Shown here: in pieces, positions 20,816-21,163 of the stretch
Layout: each line of letters starts with the position of its first letter
How positions within the stretch are numbered: the first letter of the stretch is position 1
Virus record (IMG/VR): IMGVR_UViG_3300025860_000110
Location: 1 to 21,163 of that record
Source of the DNA: a virus
Direction: 5' to 3' (one strand)
DNA length: 21,163 bases
Program-made: the position numbers and the translations under genes
The notes under the pieces: generated by a model
Seen by the model: only the letters and a program-made list of their open reading frames with translations
What the model was told of the DNA's origin: nothing
Databases searched by the model: none

Positions 20816-21163
20816 ATGGCAGACCCTTTTACATGGATAGCGATAGCCACTACACTTGCATCAGGTGCTGTGCAGTATCATGGTGCACAACAAACCGCAA
20901 AAGCACAAGAATATGCAGCTGATGCTGCTGAAGCACAAGGCAAGGTCAACGCTCAAATAGACGTCAACAACATGGTTGATGCCACAGCGCAGGAAAACTT
21001 TAAACAGTCTGCTGCCGAGGCTAATAAGTTTCGTGATTTGGAAGCTATCCAAAGAAAGCGAGTTGCTTTGTCAAGAAAGCTTGATGCTGATTTAGCCAAA
21101 GAACGTATCTCTCTGTCCTCTAGCTACGGAACAATGGAGGACGTCTTCAGGTCATACGATATG
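20816..21163 (+). CDS. Internal virion protein, T7 gp14-like (partial, 3' end outside window)
   Basis: The ATG at 20816, one base after the TTPB stop, opens a frame that continues to the window edge (116 codons visible). It begins MADPFTWIAIATTLASGA, a short hydrophobic N-terminus, followed by Ala/Gln/Lys-rich helices (AQQTAKAQEYAADAAEAQGK) and KFRDLEAIQRKRVALSRKL. This pattern and the place after TTPB fit T7 gp14, the core protein ejected into the outer membrane. The rest of the gene is not visible. Confidence 0.75.
   Translation, partial: MADPFTWIAIATTLASGAVQYHGAQQTAKAQEYAADAAEAQGKVNAQIDVNNMVDATAQENFKQSAAEANKFRDLEAIQRKRVALSRKLDADLAKERISLSSSYGTMEDVFRSYDM

Overview
The window is an internal piece of a lytic-type podovirus genome (tailed phage with a T7-like virion). 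Two gene blocks diverge from a non-coding, repeat-rich switch region at about 9.2-10.4 kb. The right half (+ strand) holds a packaging and virion operon: small and large terminase, a T7-type portal (538 aa), a Bbp19-like small protein, scaffold, major capsid protein, tail tubular proteins A and B, and the start of a T7 gp14-like internal virion protein that runs off the window. The order portal-scaffold-capsid-TTPA-TTPB-gp14 is the T7 order, but the terminase genes sit in front of the portal and no phage RNA polymerase is seen here. The host cannot be named from sequence. Shine-Dalgarno sites are weak or absent before most genes, and the leftward leaders are rich in CAA/AAT, which suggests a host or phage that often starts translation without an SD.

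The left half (- strand) splits into five transcription-unit-like blocks separated by hairpins. Read in the direction of transcription they are: (i) a 75-aa protein at 9164-8937; (ii) 325-aa, 77-aa and 104-aa membrane proteins at 8823-7287; (iii) a 76-aa ubiquitin-like protein at 6958-6728; (iv) a tightly overlapped operon at 6518-3125 coding for an E2-like protein, a 109-aa unknown, a ThiF/E1-like adenylating enzyme, a JAMM (JAB) metallopeptidase and a PD-(D/E)XK nuclease; (v) 2895-72, with an 88-aa unknown, an SLT-type lysozyme-like muramidase, a family A DNA polymerase with 3'-5' exonuclease, and a 107-aa unknown. The first bases hold the start of one more leftward gene.

The main discovery candidate is the set Ubl + E2-like + E1 + JAMM (blocks iii and iv). 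It looks like a complete ubiquitin-like conjugation and deconjugation pathway, of the kind known from bacterial Bil, PRTRC and CBASS type II systems, but carried by a phage beside its replication genes. The Ubl has no C-terminal glycine.

Two more unusual structures lie in the switch region. One is a roughly 330-350 bp inverted duplication (8902-9232 against 9331-9677) that copies a whole unit: upstream element, leader, coding sequence and terminator hairpin. The left copy is an intact 75-aa gene and the right copy has lost its reading frame. The other is an iteron-like array of AAGTGTGA octamers in nested palindromes (10146-10405) next to an AT-rich stretch, a good candidate for a replication origin or a master operator at the strand switch.
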